DNA of 48,217 nt from Chitinophagaceae bacterium. GTDB lineage: Bacteria; Bacteroidota; Bacteroidia; Chitinophagales; Chitinophagaceae. This document shows, piece by piece, positions 9,775 to 16,739 of this stretch. Numbering within the stretch: the stretch's first letter is position 1; each line of letters starts with the position of its first letter. The DNA lies in contig JALNZE010000024.1 of NCBI GenBank assembly GCA_023229465.1, positions 1 through 48,217 on the forward strand, given 5' to 3'. Both the position numbers and the translations under genes were made by a program. Below the pieces are notes generated by a model, which searched no databases, was not told the origin of the DNA, and saw nothing but the letters and a program-made list of their open reading frames with translations.

Positions 9775-10043
9775 ATGGAGACATAAAAGTAATGGTTTTT
9801 ACTTATACACACTAATTTTTTTAGTATTTTTTTAGCTAATGTATTTAGTTGTCCGAAAAGGTGTTCCTTTTGGGCATAAAAGTATGGAAGCGCCCCCGGG
9901 GGCAAAGCGTATTAATACCCTAATTATTGAGATTTTAAACGGTTTTTTTGGGGTCATCAACGTAAGACACAAGGCCGCCTTATCCCAGATATCCCGGAAG
10001 TTACGTCTGCAAAAACAAAAAAATTAGTATAGGATGGCTTCTT

Positions 10044-10343
10044 TTAATCCTGGAAACTGCTTATTATTTTTTCCAGTTGGTTGGCAGGAACAACGCCGCT
10101 TTGTCTCCATACCGCTTTTCCTTTTTTGAAAAGTATGAGCGTGGGCACGCCCTGTATTTGATATATGCTGGCCGTTTGCGGACTCTTGTCAACATCTATC
10201 TGTAGTATGGTGGTGCTATCGCCCAGTTTTGATTTTAATTCTTTCAAAACGGGTTTCATTATTTTACAAGGTCCGCACCACTCGGCAAAGAAATCTACCA
10301 ATACCGGTTTTTTACCCTGAATGATCTCTGTAAAGGTTGCCAT
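10044..10343 (-). CDS. thioredoxin
   Basis: A 99-residue cytoplasmic thioredoxin with the active site WCGPCK near residue 22, the conserved Asp in FFAEW/VDVD positions and the cis-Pro loop GVPTLILFKKGK. It reduces protein disulfides. The start codon follows the stop of the preceding membrane-protein gene by one base, so it is the last gene of the operon 11154 to 10044 (DUF2892, rhodanese, membrane protein, thioredoxin). Its placement after a rhodanese suggests a role in reducing persulfide or disulfide intermediates of the sulfurtransferase; this is inference from context. It may not be the housekeeping TrxA. Confidence 0.95.
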   Translation of the reverse strand: MATFTEIIQGKKPVLVDFFAEWCGPCKIMKPVLKELKSKLGDSTTILQIDVDKSPQTASIYQIQGVPTLILFKKGKAVWRQSGVVPANQLEKIISSFQD

Positions 10344-10344
10344 A

Positions 10345-10596
10345 TCAGTTTGCTTTTATTTCCTCAAATTGGGGTTCACTAATCTCTGTCGTTTCGGGCC
10401 TCGCTTTTGTAGTGGGTATATAACAACCCCCGGTTGCACAGCCAAAATGAAAAACGGCCATTGATGCAAAGTAGATACCCGGCAACAATCCGGTCCACTC
10501 CTTATTAATAATTGAGTAAACAGAAATACCCAGCCCTATTGCCAGGTAAACAAATCGCACAGTGTGCCAGTTACTAAACATTCTTTCTTTGATCAT
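10345..10596 (-). CDS. small YgaP/DUF2892-like membrane protein
   Basis: The 83-residue product has two hydrophobic segments (about residues 11-27 and 35-52), then GCATGGCY with two cysteines, and an acidic tail. Proteins of this kind resemble the transmembrane half of the YgaP rhodanese (DUF2892 group). The ATG at 10596 overlaps the rhodanese stop as ATGA, which suggests translational coupling; an ATG at 10626 would add ten residues and enlarge the overlap to 34 bp. The two cysteines facing one side of the second helix could receive sulfane sulfur from the rhodanese, but that is speculation from position. Confidence 0.75.
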   Translation of the reverse strand: MIKERMFSNWHTVRFVYLAIGLGISVYSIINKEWTGLLPGIYFASMAVFHFGCATGGCYIPTTKARPETTEISEPQFEEIKAN

Positions 10597-10910
10597 CTGC
10601 TTATTTTTTGCTGAAGGCTTGTCCATCCGCCACCATTATATACTTCTTTGTATCCGCTCGATTGTAAAATACCAGAGGCCGATCCGCTTCGCATACCACT
10701 TGCACAACAGGTGATAACGGGTTTGTCTTTTTTTATTTTACCCAATTGTCTTTGCAGGGTATCCAGCGGAATATTTACGGAGCCTTTAATATGTCCACCC
10801 TGAAACTCACCCGGTGTTCTCACGTCTATTATTTGCGCCCCCTTTTTTAGCAACTCTTCAAAATTAATTTGTGGTCCCTGGGCAAATAACGCTTTAATTG
10901 CTTCAAACAT
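10593..10910 (-). CDS. single-domain rhodanese sulfurtransferase
   Basis: A 105-residue cytoplasmic rhodanese. Landmarks are IDVRTPGEFQGGHIKGSVNIP and the active-site loop CCASGMRSGSA near residue 69, in which the second cysteine occupies the persulfide position. It moves sulfane sulfur between donors and thiols. In YgaP one polypeptide carries a rhodanese followed by a DUF2892 membrane hairpin; here the same parts are separate, with a membrane protein encoded on either side. The downstream gene is coupled through ATGA. Confidence 0.93.
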   Translation of the reverse strand: MFEAIKALFAQGPQINFEELLKKGAQIIDVRTPGEFQGGHIKGSVNIPLDTLQRQLGKIKKDKPVITCCASGMRSGSASGILQSSGYKEVYNGGGWTSLQQKISR

Positions 10911-10962
10911 TGTTTTCTTTTTTTAGTAAAACAGCTTCCGCCGTTTATTTTTTAATTGGGGT

Positions 10963-11154
10963 TTACTTTTTTTTATGGGTTGATTTTCCAAAAGGTAAAT
11001 ACAATGGAAAAAAACGAAAGAAGCTGGTTAAAACAAACACAACTCCCAGTACAACCAATACCAGACCAAGAATACCACTGGTAGTATCTGTAAAAAAAAG
11101 TATTGCAAAAACAGCTGCAACAATCAGTCTGATAATCCTGTCGGCGGTACCCAT
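10963..11154 (-). CDS. DUF2892 (YgaP-type) membrane protein
   Basis: The 63-residue protein begins MGTADRIIRLIVAAVFAI, the hallmark of DUF2892, contains two transmembrane segments and ends SFFRFFPLYLPFGKST. The frame extends to a TTG at 11190, but that codon lies inside the candidate -7 box and the family N-terminus fits the ATG at 11154. It is the first gene of the redox operon and lies 73 bp after the Crp/Fnr regulator gene. Role: membrane partner of the adjacent rhodanese, by analogy with YgaP. Confidence 0.85.
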   Translation of the reverse strand: MGTADRIIRLIVAAVFAILFFTDTTSGILGLVLVVLGVVFVLTSFFRFFPLYLPFGKSTHKKK

Positions 11155-11187
11155 ATTTTTTAAATTGTATTTTGTCTTTGGTTTCTG

Positions 11188-11232
11188 CAAAAGTACAATA
11201 GGATGGGGCCAGGATGTGTTACATTAGTTACA
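11188..11232 (-). promoter_or_regulatory. candidate Crp/Fnr-activated promoter of the redox operon
   Basis: On the minus strand TACTTTTG (11195-11188) matches TAnnTTTG exactly. No TTTG is present at -33; instead an imperfect palindrome with half-sites TGTAAC and TGTTAC, seen on the plus strand as TGTTACATTAGTTACA (11217-11232), sits centred about 42 bp upstream of the predicted start. That is the class II position for a Crp/Fnr activator. The site overlaps the end of the Crp/Fnr gene itself. The match is to the general Crp/Fnr palindrome form; the cognate consensus is unknown. Confidence 0.5.
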
Positions 11233-11857
11233 GTTCCCGTAGCAGCTTAATCTGGTTGCGGTAAAGAAGCAGTTTCTTATCTGTTTCCAGTTTTTTTAAC
11301 AACCTCGAAACCACCACCCTGGATGTTGCCAGTTCATTGGCTATTTGTTCGTGTGAGAGATTAATAAGCGTAGATCCGGTTGTTTTTGATTTTTCTTTCA
11401 GGTAAGTAACCAGTCGCTCATCCAGTTTTTGAAAGGCAATCTGATCGATGGTTTTCAGTAGTTCATGAAAGCGGTTTTGTACCGCCCTCATCACAAAACT
11501 TTTCCAGGTAGGATATTTTGTCATCCACTCGTCCATCGTACTTACCGGTATGGTGAGCATTTCAACATCTTCTTCCGCAACTGCCCTTATCTCACTGGCA
11601 TGTTGTTGCATACAGCAGGTAAACGTCATCGCACAACTCTCAAGCGGATTAACATAGTAGAGTAACAACTCTCTTCCTTCCTCATCGGTTCTGGAAACCT
11701 TAACGGAGCCTGAAAGAATAATGGGCATCGTTCTAACCGTTTGTCCTACATCCAAAATAACCGTGCCCGCCCTCACAGAAACCACTTTTCCCTTTTTCTC
11801 TATTTCATCGAGTAGTTCTTTTTCAAAAACGAGTCCAAATGTTTCCTTTATTACCAT
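11228..11857 (-). CDS. Crp/Fnr-family transcriptional regulator
   Basis: A 209-residue regulator with an N-terminal cyclic-nucleotide-binding-like beta barrel (about residues 20-125), a dimerisation helix and a C-terminal winged helix (LINLSHEQIANELATSRVVVSRLLKKLE, given here by position about residues 160-187). The effector pocket lacks the cAMP-binding RxS signature. Three cysteines lie together in SCAMTFTCCMQQ (about residues 74-85), which could sense redox state, a metal cluster or sulfide. The gene follows nadA by 18 bp and precedes the thioredoxin-rhodanese operon, the likely target. Related regulators in Bacteroidota sit beside rhodanese and thioredoxin genes. Confidence 0.92.
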   Translation of the reverse strand: MVIKETFGLVFEKELLDEIEKKGKVVSVRAGTVILDVGQTVRTMPIILSGSVKVSRTDEEGRELLLYYVNPLESCAMTFTCCMQQHASEIRAVAEEDVEMLTIPVSTMDEWMTKYPTWKSFVMRAVQNRFHELLKTIDQIAFQKLDERLVTYLKEKSKTTGSTLINLSHEQIANELATSRVVVSRLLKKLETDKKLLLYRNQIKLLREL

Positions 11858-11875
11858 TTTGCAAAGATAATCTGA

Positions 11876-12877
11876 TTATCCTATCAAACCTACTGCCTCA
11901 CTTATCTCCATCATTCTGTCCATTGATCGTTTGGCCCCAAGTCGCAGCGTTTCATCCATGGTAATTTCTGGAGTCTCATATTGCAGGCAGGTATATAACT
12001 TCTCCAGCGTATTAAGCTTCATGTACGGACAATCATTACAGGCGCAGCTATTGGTTGGCGGTGCCGGTATAAAGGTCTTTTTGGGGCTTTTTTGTTGCAT
12101 TTGGTGCAGTATCCCCGTTTCGGTTGCTACAATATATTGGGTAGCGCTGTCTTTTTCTGAATATTGTAATAATTGTGTGGTACTTCCAATATAATCCGCT
12201 ATTGCCAATACCGCTTCTTCGCATTCCGGGTGCGCAATCAATTTTGCCTGTGGATGGCGGATTTTTAATTTGGTTATTTTTTCTAAACTAAATATCTCAT
12301 GTACCATACAGGCGCCATTCCATAATAACATATTACGGCCCGTTTTTTTATTAAGATAGGCGCCTAAGTTTCTGTCAGGCGCAAAAATAATAGGCCGATC
12401 CCTCGGTACGCTTTCTATGATTTTTTCTGCATTACTGCTGGTACAGATAATATCGCTCAACGCTTTTATATCAGCAGTGCAGTTAATATAAGATATAATC
12501 AGGTGGTTGGGATTTTTTTCTTTATAAGCTTTAAAAAGTTCAGTAGGCGCGCTGTCTGCCAAAGAACAACCCGCTTTCAGATCCGGCAGTAAAATTTTTT
12601 TTGTTGGATTTAATATCTTGGCTGTTTCCGCCATGAAGTGTACCCCGGCAAAAACAATAATGTCGGCATCGGTTTGTTTTGCTTTCTGGGCAAGCCCCAA
12701 ACTATCGCCGGTATAATCCGCCACATCCTGAATATCAGGCTCCTGGTAATAATGGGCAAGGATAACCGCATTTTTTTCTTTCTTTAGTCGCTCAATCTCG
12801 GCAAATAAATCCAGACGTGGATCAATTTCTATATCCAGAAACCCTTTTTGTAAAATGGTATTTTTATCAATGTTCAT
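11876..12877 (-). CDS. nadA: quinolinate synthase NadA
   Basis: NadA condenses iminoaspartate with dihydroxyacetone phosphate to quinolinate in de novo NAD synthesis, using a [4Fe-4S] cluster. The 333 residues are of normal length. Cluster cysteines appear in KAGCSLADSAP, WNGACMVHEIF and NSCACNDCPYM. Other conserved stretches are ILAHYYQEPDIQDVADYTGDS (about residues 39-59) and the triad-like VFAGVHFMAETAKIL. No nadB or nadC is adjacent. The Crp/Fnr gene follows closely and may be co-transcribed. Confidence 0.97.
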   Translation of the reverse strand: MNIDKNTILQKGFLDIEIDPRLDLFAEIERLKKEKNAVILAHYYQEPDIQDVADYTGDSLGLAQKAKQTDADIIVFAGVHFMAETAKILNPTKKILLPDLKAGCSLADSAPTELFKAYKEKNPNHLIISYINCTADIKALSDIICTSSNAEKIIESVPRDRPIIFAPDRNLGAYLNKKTGRNMLLWNGACMVHEIFSLEKITKLKIRHPQAKLIAHPECEEAVLAIADYIGSTTQLLQYSEKDSATQYIVATETGILHQMQQKSPKKTFIPAPPTNSCACNDCPYMKLNTLEKLYTCLQYETPEITMDETLRLGAKRSMDRMMEISEAVGLIG

Positions 12878-13479
12878 AACTACTGTAATAGTATTTAATA
12901 ATATCTTTTTATAAAACTTAACTACTATTATTACGGGTGTGGATATCCGGATAACTTTCTTTTCCCCAGTTGGTAAAGATAATTACCTATGGTTTATACA
13001 CAGTAATTAACAAGATTATTAACATGGTTTCTCCATACCTGTTTAATAGTTACCTATTTTTTTAACATTACTGTATATCCTAAATCACATTATTATTTTT
13101 TTACTATCCACAGTTCTCTCACTGTGCATTAACAGGGATAAACAACAAGTGGGTTTACTTAAAACCATTTAATCAATACCAGTGGAAACAATTTATTCCT
13201 CCTGTATCCACTATTTGTCTTGAAAAAAAGTGGTTTTTCCACCTTAAAAGTGCTTTATTCACAGCCATTTGTGGATTTCTATTTCCAAATCCAGTTGCTA
13301 AAATTACGGCCTCCCTGGTTAGTTAACCCCCCTTAAACCAAAAATTAAATAGTTTCCTTCTAAAATCCTTGTGTTTCCTGCTATTAAATAGGTTTTCCAC
13401 AATTTGTTCTAATGTTTTATTCCCCTATTTTTGCCTCCCGTTAAAAACGGGATCAAAATCATTAACTAATTTTATTATT
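12878..13479. other. AT-rich 602-bp gap with clustered DnaA-box-like sites: candidate oriC
   Basis: The divergent gap between nadA and the PpiD-like gene carries five 8-of-9 matches to the DnaA box TTATCCACA: 12938-12946 (reverse strand, ATATCCACA), 12994-13002 (TTATACACA), 13104-13112 (CTATCCACA), 13255-13263 (TTATTCACA) and 13393-13401 (TTTTCCACA). Weaker 7-of-9 sites lie at 13204-13212 and 13270-13278. Four of the five strong sites share one orientation. A very AT-rich tract (about 13040-13105) sits between boxes and could unwind. TTATACACA is the same as box R2 of Escherichia coli oriC. Every gene to the left reads leftwards and the next two to the right read rightwards. There is no dnaA in the window. 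It could also be only a DnaA-regulated control region. Confidence 0.5.
13403..13433 (+). promoter_or_regulatory. Bacteroidota-type promoter of the PpiD-like gene
   Basis: TTTG at 13403-13406, a 19-bp spacer, and TATTTTTG at 13426-13433 match the Bacteroidota promoter form TTTG-N19-TAnnTTTG completely. Transcription should begin near 13440, leaving a leader of about 40 nt before the ATG at 13480. The DnaA-box-like site at 13393-13401 abuts the -33 element. Confidence 0.75.
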
Positions 13480-15570
13480 ATGTCTGTAATTCAACGGATT
13501 CGTGACAAAGGTGCGTGGATTGTTTTTGCTATTATAGCGCTGGCTTTAATTGCCTTTATCCTGCAGGATGGAGTGGGTCGTGGCGGCTCGGGTGCGTCAA
13601 GCGCCACTACCATCGGAAAAGTAAATGGTGAAAAGATTGAGCGTGCCGATTTCGAAGAGAAATTAGCCCTCCAGGAGCGTATGTATGGCGCCCAGGGCGC
13701 TAAACGGGAACAATTGATCGGATCATTGTGGAACCAGGAAGTTGAGAGGGTGGTATTGAACCAGGAATACCAGAAACTTGGTTTGCGGGTATCTTCCAGA
13801 GAATTGAGCGATATTTTATTTGGTGAAAACTCTCCCCTTCGTCAGGAATTTACAGACCCTAAAACAGGGGAGTTCCGCGCTAACGATGCCAGACAGGCAT
13901 TTGCCGAGTTGAAGAAAAGTAAAAATGCCGAGCAAATTAAAACCATCAATAGTGTATACATAACTCCCACTATTGAGCAAACGCTGCGTAATAAATACCA
14001 GAACCTGTTAATCCAGGCCGCTTATATTCCAAAATGGTTACTTGATAAACAGCAGGCGGATAATAACGCCGTTGCTTCTTTTTCCTATGTATATGTACCG
14101 TATGCCGCCGTTAACGACAGCGCTGTTAAAGTGAGCGACGATGAGATTAAAAGCTATGTAAGCAAACACGCTAAAGAATATGCCAAGGAAGAAGAAACCA
14201 GAAACTTTTCTTATATTTCTTTCAGCGCCGCCCCCAGTACCGCCGATTCGGCTAATGCCTTAAACCTGGTATCAGAATTGAAAGCTGAATTTGCGGCTAC
14301 TTCAGATGCCCAGGCCTTTTTAACCAAGGCCGGTAGCGAAGTTCCTTATTATAACAGCTATTTCAGCAAAGCCAGAATGCAGCAGGCCAACAAAGACTCT
14401 CTTACTAAAACACCGGTGGGTGGGCTTTTCGGCCCATATACGGACGCCAATAATTATGTAATCGCTAAAATGGTCGGCACCAAACAGTGGCCTGATAGTG
14501 TTAGGGTACGCCATATCCTGATCGCTACCGCTGATCCCAGAAGTGGCCAGGAAATTCGTCCAGACAGTATTGGTAAAAAACTGATAGACAGTATCGAATT
14601 GGCTGTAAAAGGCGGAGCAGATTTTGCTGCGCTGGTTAGTAAATATTCAGACGATCCTGGTAGTAAAGAAAAAGGCGGTGTGTATGAATACTTCCCACAG
14701 GGACAAATGGTCGTTCCTTTTAATGATTTTGCTTTTGATAAAGCTGTGGGAACAAGGGGTGTTGTGAAAGCAGATTATGGATATCATTTTGTAGAAATAC
14801 TCGGACAAAAAAATCCAAATACAGTATACAAAATCGCCTACCTGGCTAAGCCAATCCTGGCGAGTAATGAAACGGTTACAGCTGCCAGTACCGCTGCCGC
14901 ACAGTTTGCGCTTGCCGGTAAAAACGCCAAAGCGTTTACCGCGCTTGCATTAAAAGAAAACAGGCAGATCCTGAATGCTACTGATATAAAACAAAACGAT
15001 TTCACCATCCCAAGCCTTGGGCCGGGCCGCCTGTTGGTTCGTTGGGTATATGAACACGGAAAGGATGATGTTTCTGAACCCATTGAGATAGGGGAAAACT
15101 ATATAGTAGCGCTGGTTTCTGCTGTTAACAAACCAGGCGTTCTATCGGTTGAAGAAGCACGTCCTACCGTTGAGGCAATTGTTCGTAACGAGAAAAAAGC
15201 CCAACAGATTATAGAAACTAAATTTAAGGGTAATACACTGGAAGCCCTCGCAACAAGTACGGGCACACCGGTAGTAAGGGCTGATAGCCTTAGTTTCTCG
15301 GCTCCTTTTATAGCCGGTGTTGGTAACGAACCCAAAGTAATAGGCGCTGCATTTAATAAGGCGTCACTGGGTAAGGCAAGTGAGCCCATCGCGGGTTCTA
15401 CCGGCGTGTTTGCTATTAAAACAGAAAGCAATGGGGCAAAAGTGGCCACAACGGATGCTACAACCGTAAAACAAAACCTGGTTCAGACAGCCAGAATGTC
15501 TTCCTACCGTGGTTTGGAGGCCCTTAAAAAGGCCGCCAGGGTTAAAGATAGCCGCTCTAAATTCTATTAA
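13480..15570 (+). CDS. PpiD-like membrane-anchored peptidyl-prolyl isomerase
   Basis: The 696-residue protein is a periplasmic folding factor anchored by one N-terminal helix (GAWIVFAIIALALIAFIL, about residues 12-29). A SurA/PpiD-type N-terminal chaperone domain follows (residues about 45-240), then a parvulin rotamase domain near residues 340-450 (VRVRHILIAT, ADFAALVSKYSDDPGSKEKGG, DYGYHFVEIL). The remainder is another helical and degenerate parvulin-like region. The ATG at 13480 is chosen because the family begins with a short cytoplasmic segment before the anchor, and because the promoter lies at 13403-13433, inside the longer frame. It ends before a clear terminator, so it is probably monocistronic. 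Confidence 0.93.
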   Translation: MSVIQRIRDKGAWIVFAIIALALIAFILQDGVGRGGSGASSATTIGKVNGEKIERADFEEKLALQERMYGAQGAKREQLIGSLWNQEVERVVLNQEYQKLGLRVSSRELSDILFGENSPLRQEFTDPKTGEFRANDARQAFAELKKSKNAEQIKTINSVYITPTIEQTLRNKYQNLLIQAAYIPKWLLDKQQADNNAVASFSYVYVPYAAVNDSAVKVSDDEIKSYVSKHAKEYAKEEETRNFSYISFSAAPSTADSANALNLVSELKAEFAATSDAQAFLTKAGSEVPYYNSYFSKARMQQANKDSLTKTPVGGLFGPYTDANNYVIAKMVGTKQWPDSVRVRHILIATADPRSGQEIRPDSIGKKLIDSIELAVKGGADFAALVSKYSDDPGSKEKGGVYEYFPQGQMVVPFNDFAFDKAVGTRGVVKADYGYHFVEILGQKNPNTVYKIAYLAKPILASNETVTAASTAAAQFALAGKNAKAFTALALKENRQILNATDIKQNDFTIPSLGPGRLLVRWVYEHGKDDVSEPIEIGENYIVALVSAVNKPGVLSVEEARPTVEAIVRNEKKAQQIIETKFKGNTLEALATSTGTPVVRADSLSFSAPFIAGVGNEPKVIGAAFNKASLGKASEPIAGSTGVFAIKTESNGAKVATTDATTVKQNLVQTARMSSYRGLEALKKAARVKDSRSKFY

Positions 15571-15595
15571 GAAACAGGAATAACCCAATTTTTTT

Positions 15596-15627
15596 AAGGC
15601 CCGGGCAATTAGCCGGGCCTTTGTTTT
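15596..15627 (+). terminator. Rho-independent terminator after the PpiD-like gene
   Basis: AAGGCCCGG, an 8-nt loop, CCGGGCCTT, followed by a T-rich run (TTTGTTTT). The 9-bp GC-rich stem starts 26 bp after the stop codon. Confidence 0.9.
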
Positions 15628-15661
15628 ACGGATACCGAAAACCAATCACACACGAGAGTGG

Positions 15662-15669
15662 TATTTTTG
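15662..15669 (+). promoter_or_regulatory. candidate -7 element of the DUF2480 gene
   Basis: TATTTTTG matches TAnnTTTG exactly and lies 18 bp before the ATG at 15688. No TTTG lies at the -33 distance, so confidence is limited. Confidence 0.4.
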
Positions 15670-15687
15670 CTTTGAAAAAAATACAGC

Positions 15688-16194
15688 ATGAGCGAATTGT
15701 TCGTTAATAAAGTAGCAGAAAGCGGCCTGATTAGTTTTGACCTGGAGGCCTATTATCCCAAGGGGGAGATCAAAACCTTCGACCTGAAAGAATATTTATT
15801 CATGGGCCTTATACTGAAAGAAAAAGATTTCAGGGCCGCGCTGCTAACCACCAACTGGGTGCCTTACACAAATGCGCATGTAGCGATTACCTGTTCCGCA
15901 GACGCCATCATTCCTATGTGGGCCTATATGCTGGTAGCTAGTTATCTGCAACCCATTGCGGCCAATGTGGTTTTTGGGGACGAACAAAAACTCATCAGCA
16001 CCCTCTTATTAAAAAACCTGGCAGCAGTAAAAGGAGAAGAATATACCGATAAAAGAGTTGTGGTAAAAGGATGTGGTGAGGTTACCATTCCGGAATCGGC
16101 CTATGTTGAAATAACCAATATACTCCGGCCTTTTGTAAAGAGTATCATGTTTGGCGAACCCTGCAGTACGGTGCCTATTTATAAGAAAAAGTAA
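15688..16194 (+). CDS. DUF2480 family protein
   Basis: A 168-residue cytoplasmic protein of DUF2480, a family I know almost only from Bacteroidota. The diagnostic start NKVAESGLISFDLEAYYP and the central FMGLILKEKDFR, VAITCSADAIIPMWAYMLVASYL (about residues 70-92) and VVVKGCGEVTIPESAYVEIT are present. Two conserved cysteines lie in ITCSAD and VKGCGE. No biochemical function is known to me. It lies alone between the PpiD-like gene and an oppositely oriented NTF2-like gene, 11 bp away tail to tail. Confidence 0.9.
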   Translation: MSELFVNKVAESGLISFDLEAYYPKGEIKTFDLKEYLFMGLILKEKDFRAALLTTNWVPYTNAHVAITCSADAIIPMWAYMLVASYLQPIAANVVFGDEQKLISTLLLKNLAAVKGEEYTDKRVVVKGCGEVTIPESAYVEITNILRPFVKSIMFGEPCSTVPIYKKK

Positions 16195-16205
16195 ATAAAA
16201 AATTT

Positions 16206-16673
16206 TCAGCTATTCATAAATTTTTCCAATCCCGCCTTTGCCTGTTTCTGTATTTTTTTATTCATCCAGGGCGACCAGCCGAATAGTATACCCGGAAGAC
16301 CCAGCGCCTGTCTGCACCAGCGATAAATATCAAAAGCGTCGGTATGTTCAATAATTAATCCGTCTTTAAATTTCATGTGTGCCGTAATCCGGTTTACCAT
16401 CCTGCGGTTATTTTTAGAGAACCGATAAGAGGCCGTCCACTCGCAGGTAGTATATTCTTCATCCAGTATTTTGATGTTGCCATATACCAGTGAAAAATCT
16501 TTCGCCCGTTTACACAACATCTCCCACATCGCCCTGGTTTCATTCACATCCAGTAATCCAAAAGCAGGATCGTTGAACACGGCTTCCGGATGATAACAAC
16601 CCTGCATGGTTGTATAATCCAATTGCTGAAACGCGGTATAAAAACGGTTGATGGTCTGTTTGTTGGCGTTCAT
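16206..16673 (-). CDS. NTF2-like (SnoaL-type) protein
   Basis: The 155-residue product has the cone-shaped NTF2/SnoaL fold signature: an N-terminal helix with NRFYTAFQQLDYTTMQGCYHPEAVFNDPAFG (about residues 10-40), followed by strands including CEWTASYRF, MVNRITAHMKFKDGLIIEHTDAFD. Such proteins are small-molecule-binding or isomerase-like enzymes; HTDAFD supplies the usual pocket His and Asp, but the substrate is unknown. It lies 66 bp downstream of polA on the same strand and might share its transcript. Confidence 0.85.
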   Translation of the reverse strand: MNANKQTINRFYTAFQQLDYTTMQGCYHPEAVFNDPAFGLLDVNETRAMWEMLCKRAKDFSLVYGNIKILDEEYTTCEWTASYRFSKNNRRMVNRITAHMKFKDGLIIEHTDAFDIYRWCRQALGLPGILFGWSPWMNKKIQKQAKAGLEKFMNS

Positions 16674-16704
16674 TTTCTTAATTTAAAACCACCTGCTTAT
16701 TGTT

Positions 16705-16735
16705 TAAAATTCAATATTCCGTGTTCAGTGTTTAA
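16705..16735 (-). repeat. copy of a dispersed TGAACA-GGAAT-TTGAAT repeat
   Basis: The minus strand carries TGAACACGGAATATTGAAT, nearly the same as TGAACAGGGAATTTTGAAT at 33990-34010 and as a shortened copy at 33804-33831. It sits in the 66-bp gap after polA. Confidence 0.5.
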
Positions 16736-16739
16736 CAGT

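Noticed and set aside
9892..9903. Palindrome GCCCCCGGGGGC upstream of recA
   Set aside because: A 12-bp GC palindrome with no T run, no relation to recA start and not a LexA-type site; probably chance or repeat remnant.
13132..13190. Further DnaA-box-like sites (CAGGGATAA, AGTGGAAAC)
   Set aside because: Only 6 of 9 matches; not counted with the stronger sites.
15099..15645. Minus-strand frames of 116 and 93 codons within the PpiD-like gene
   Set aside because: They are shadows of a well-supported plus-strand gene and have no recognisable domain.
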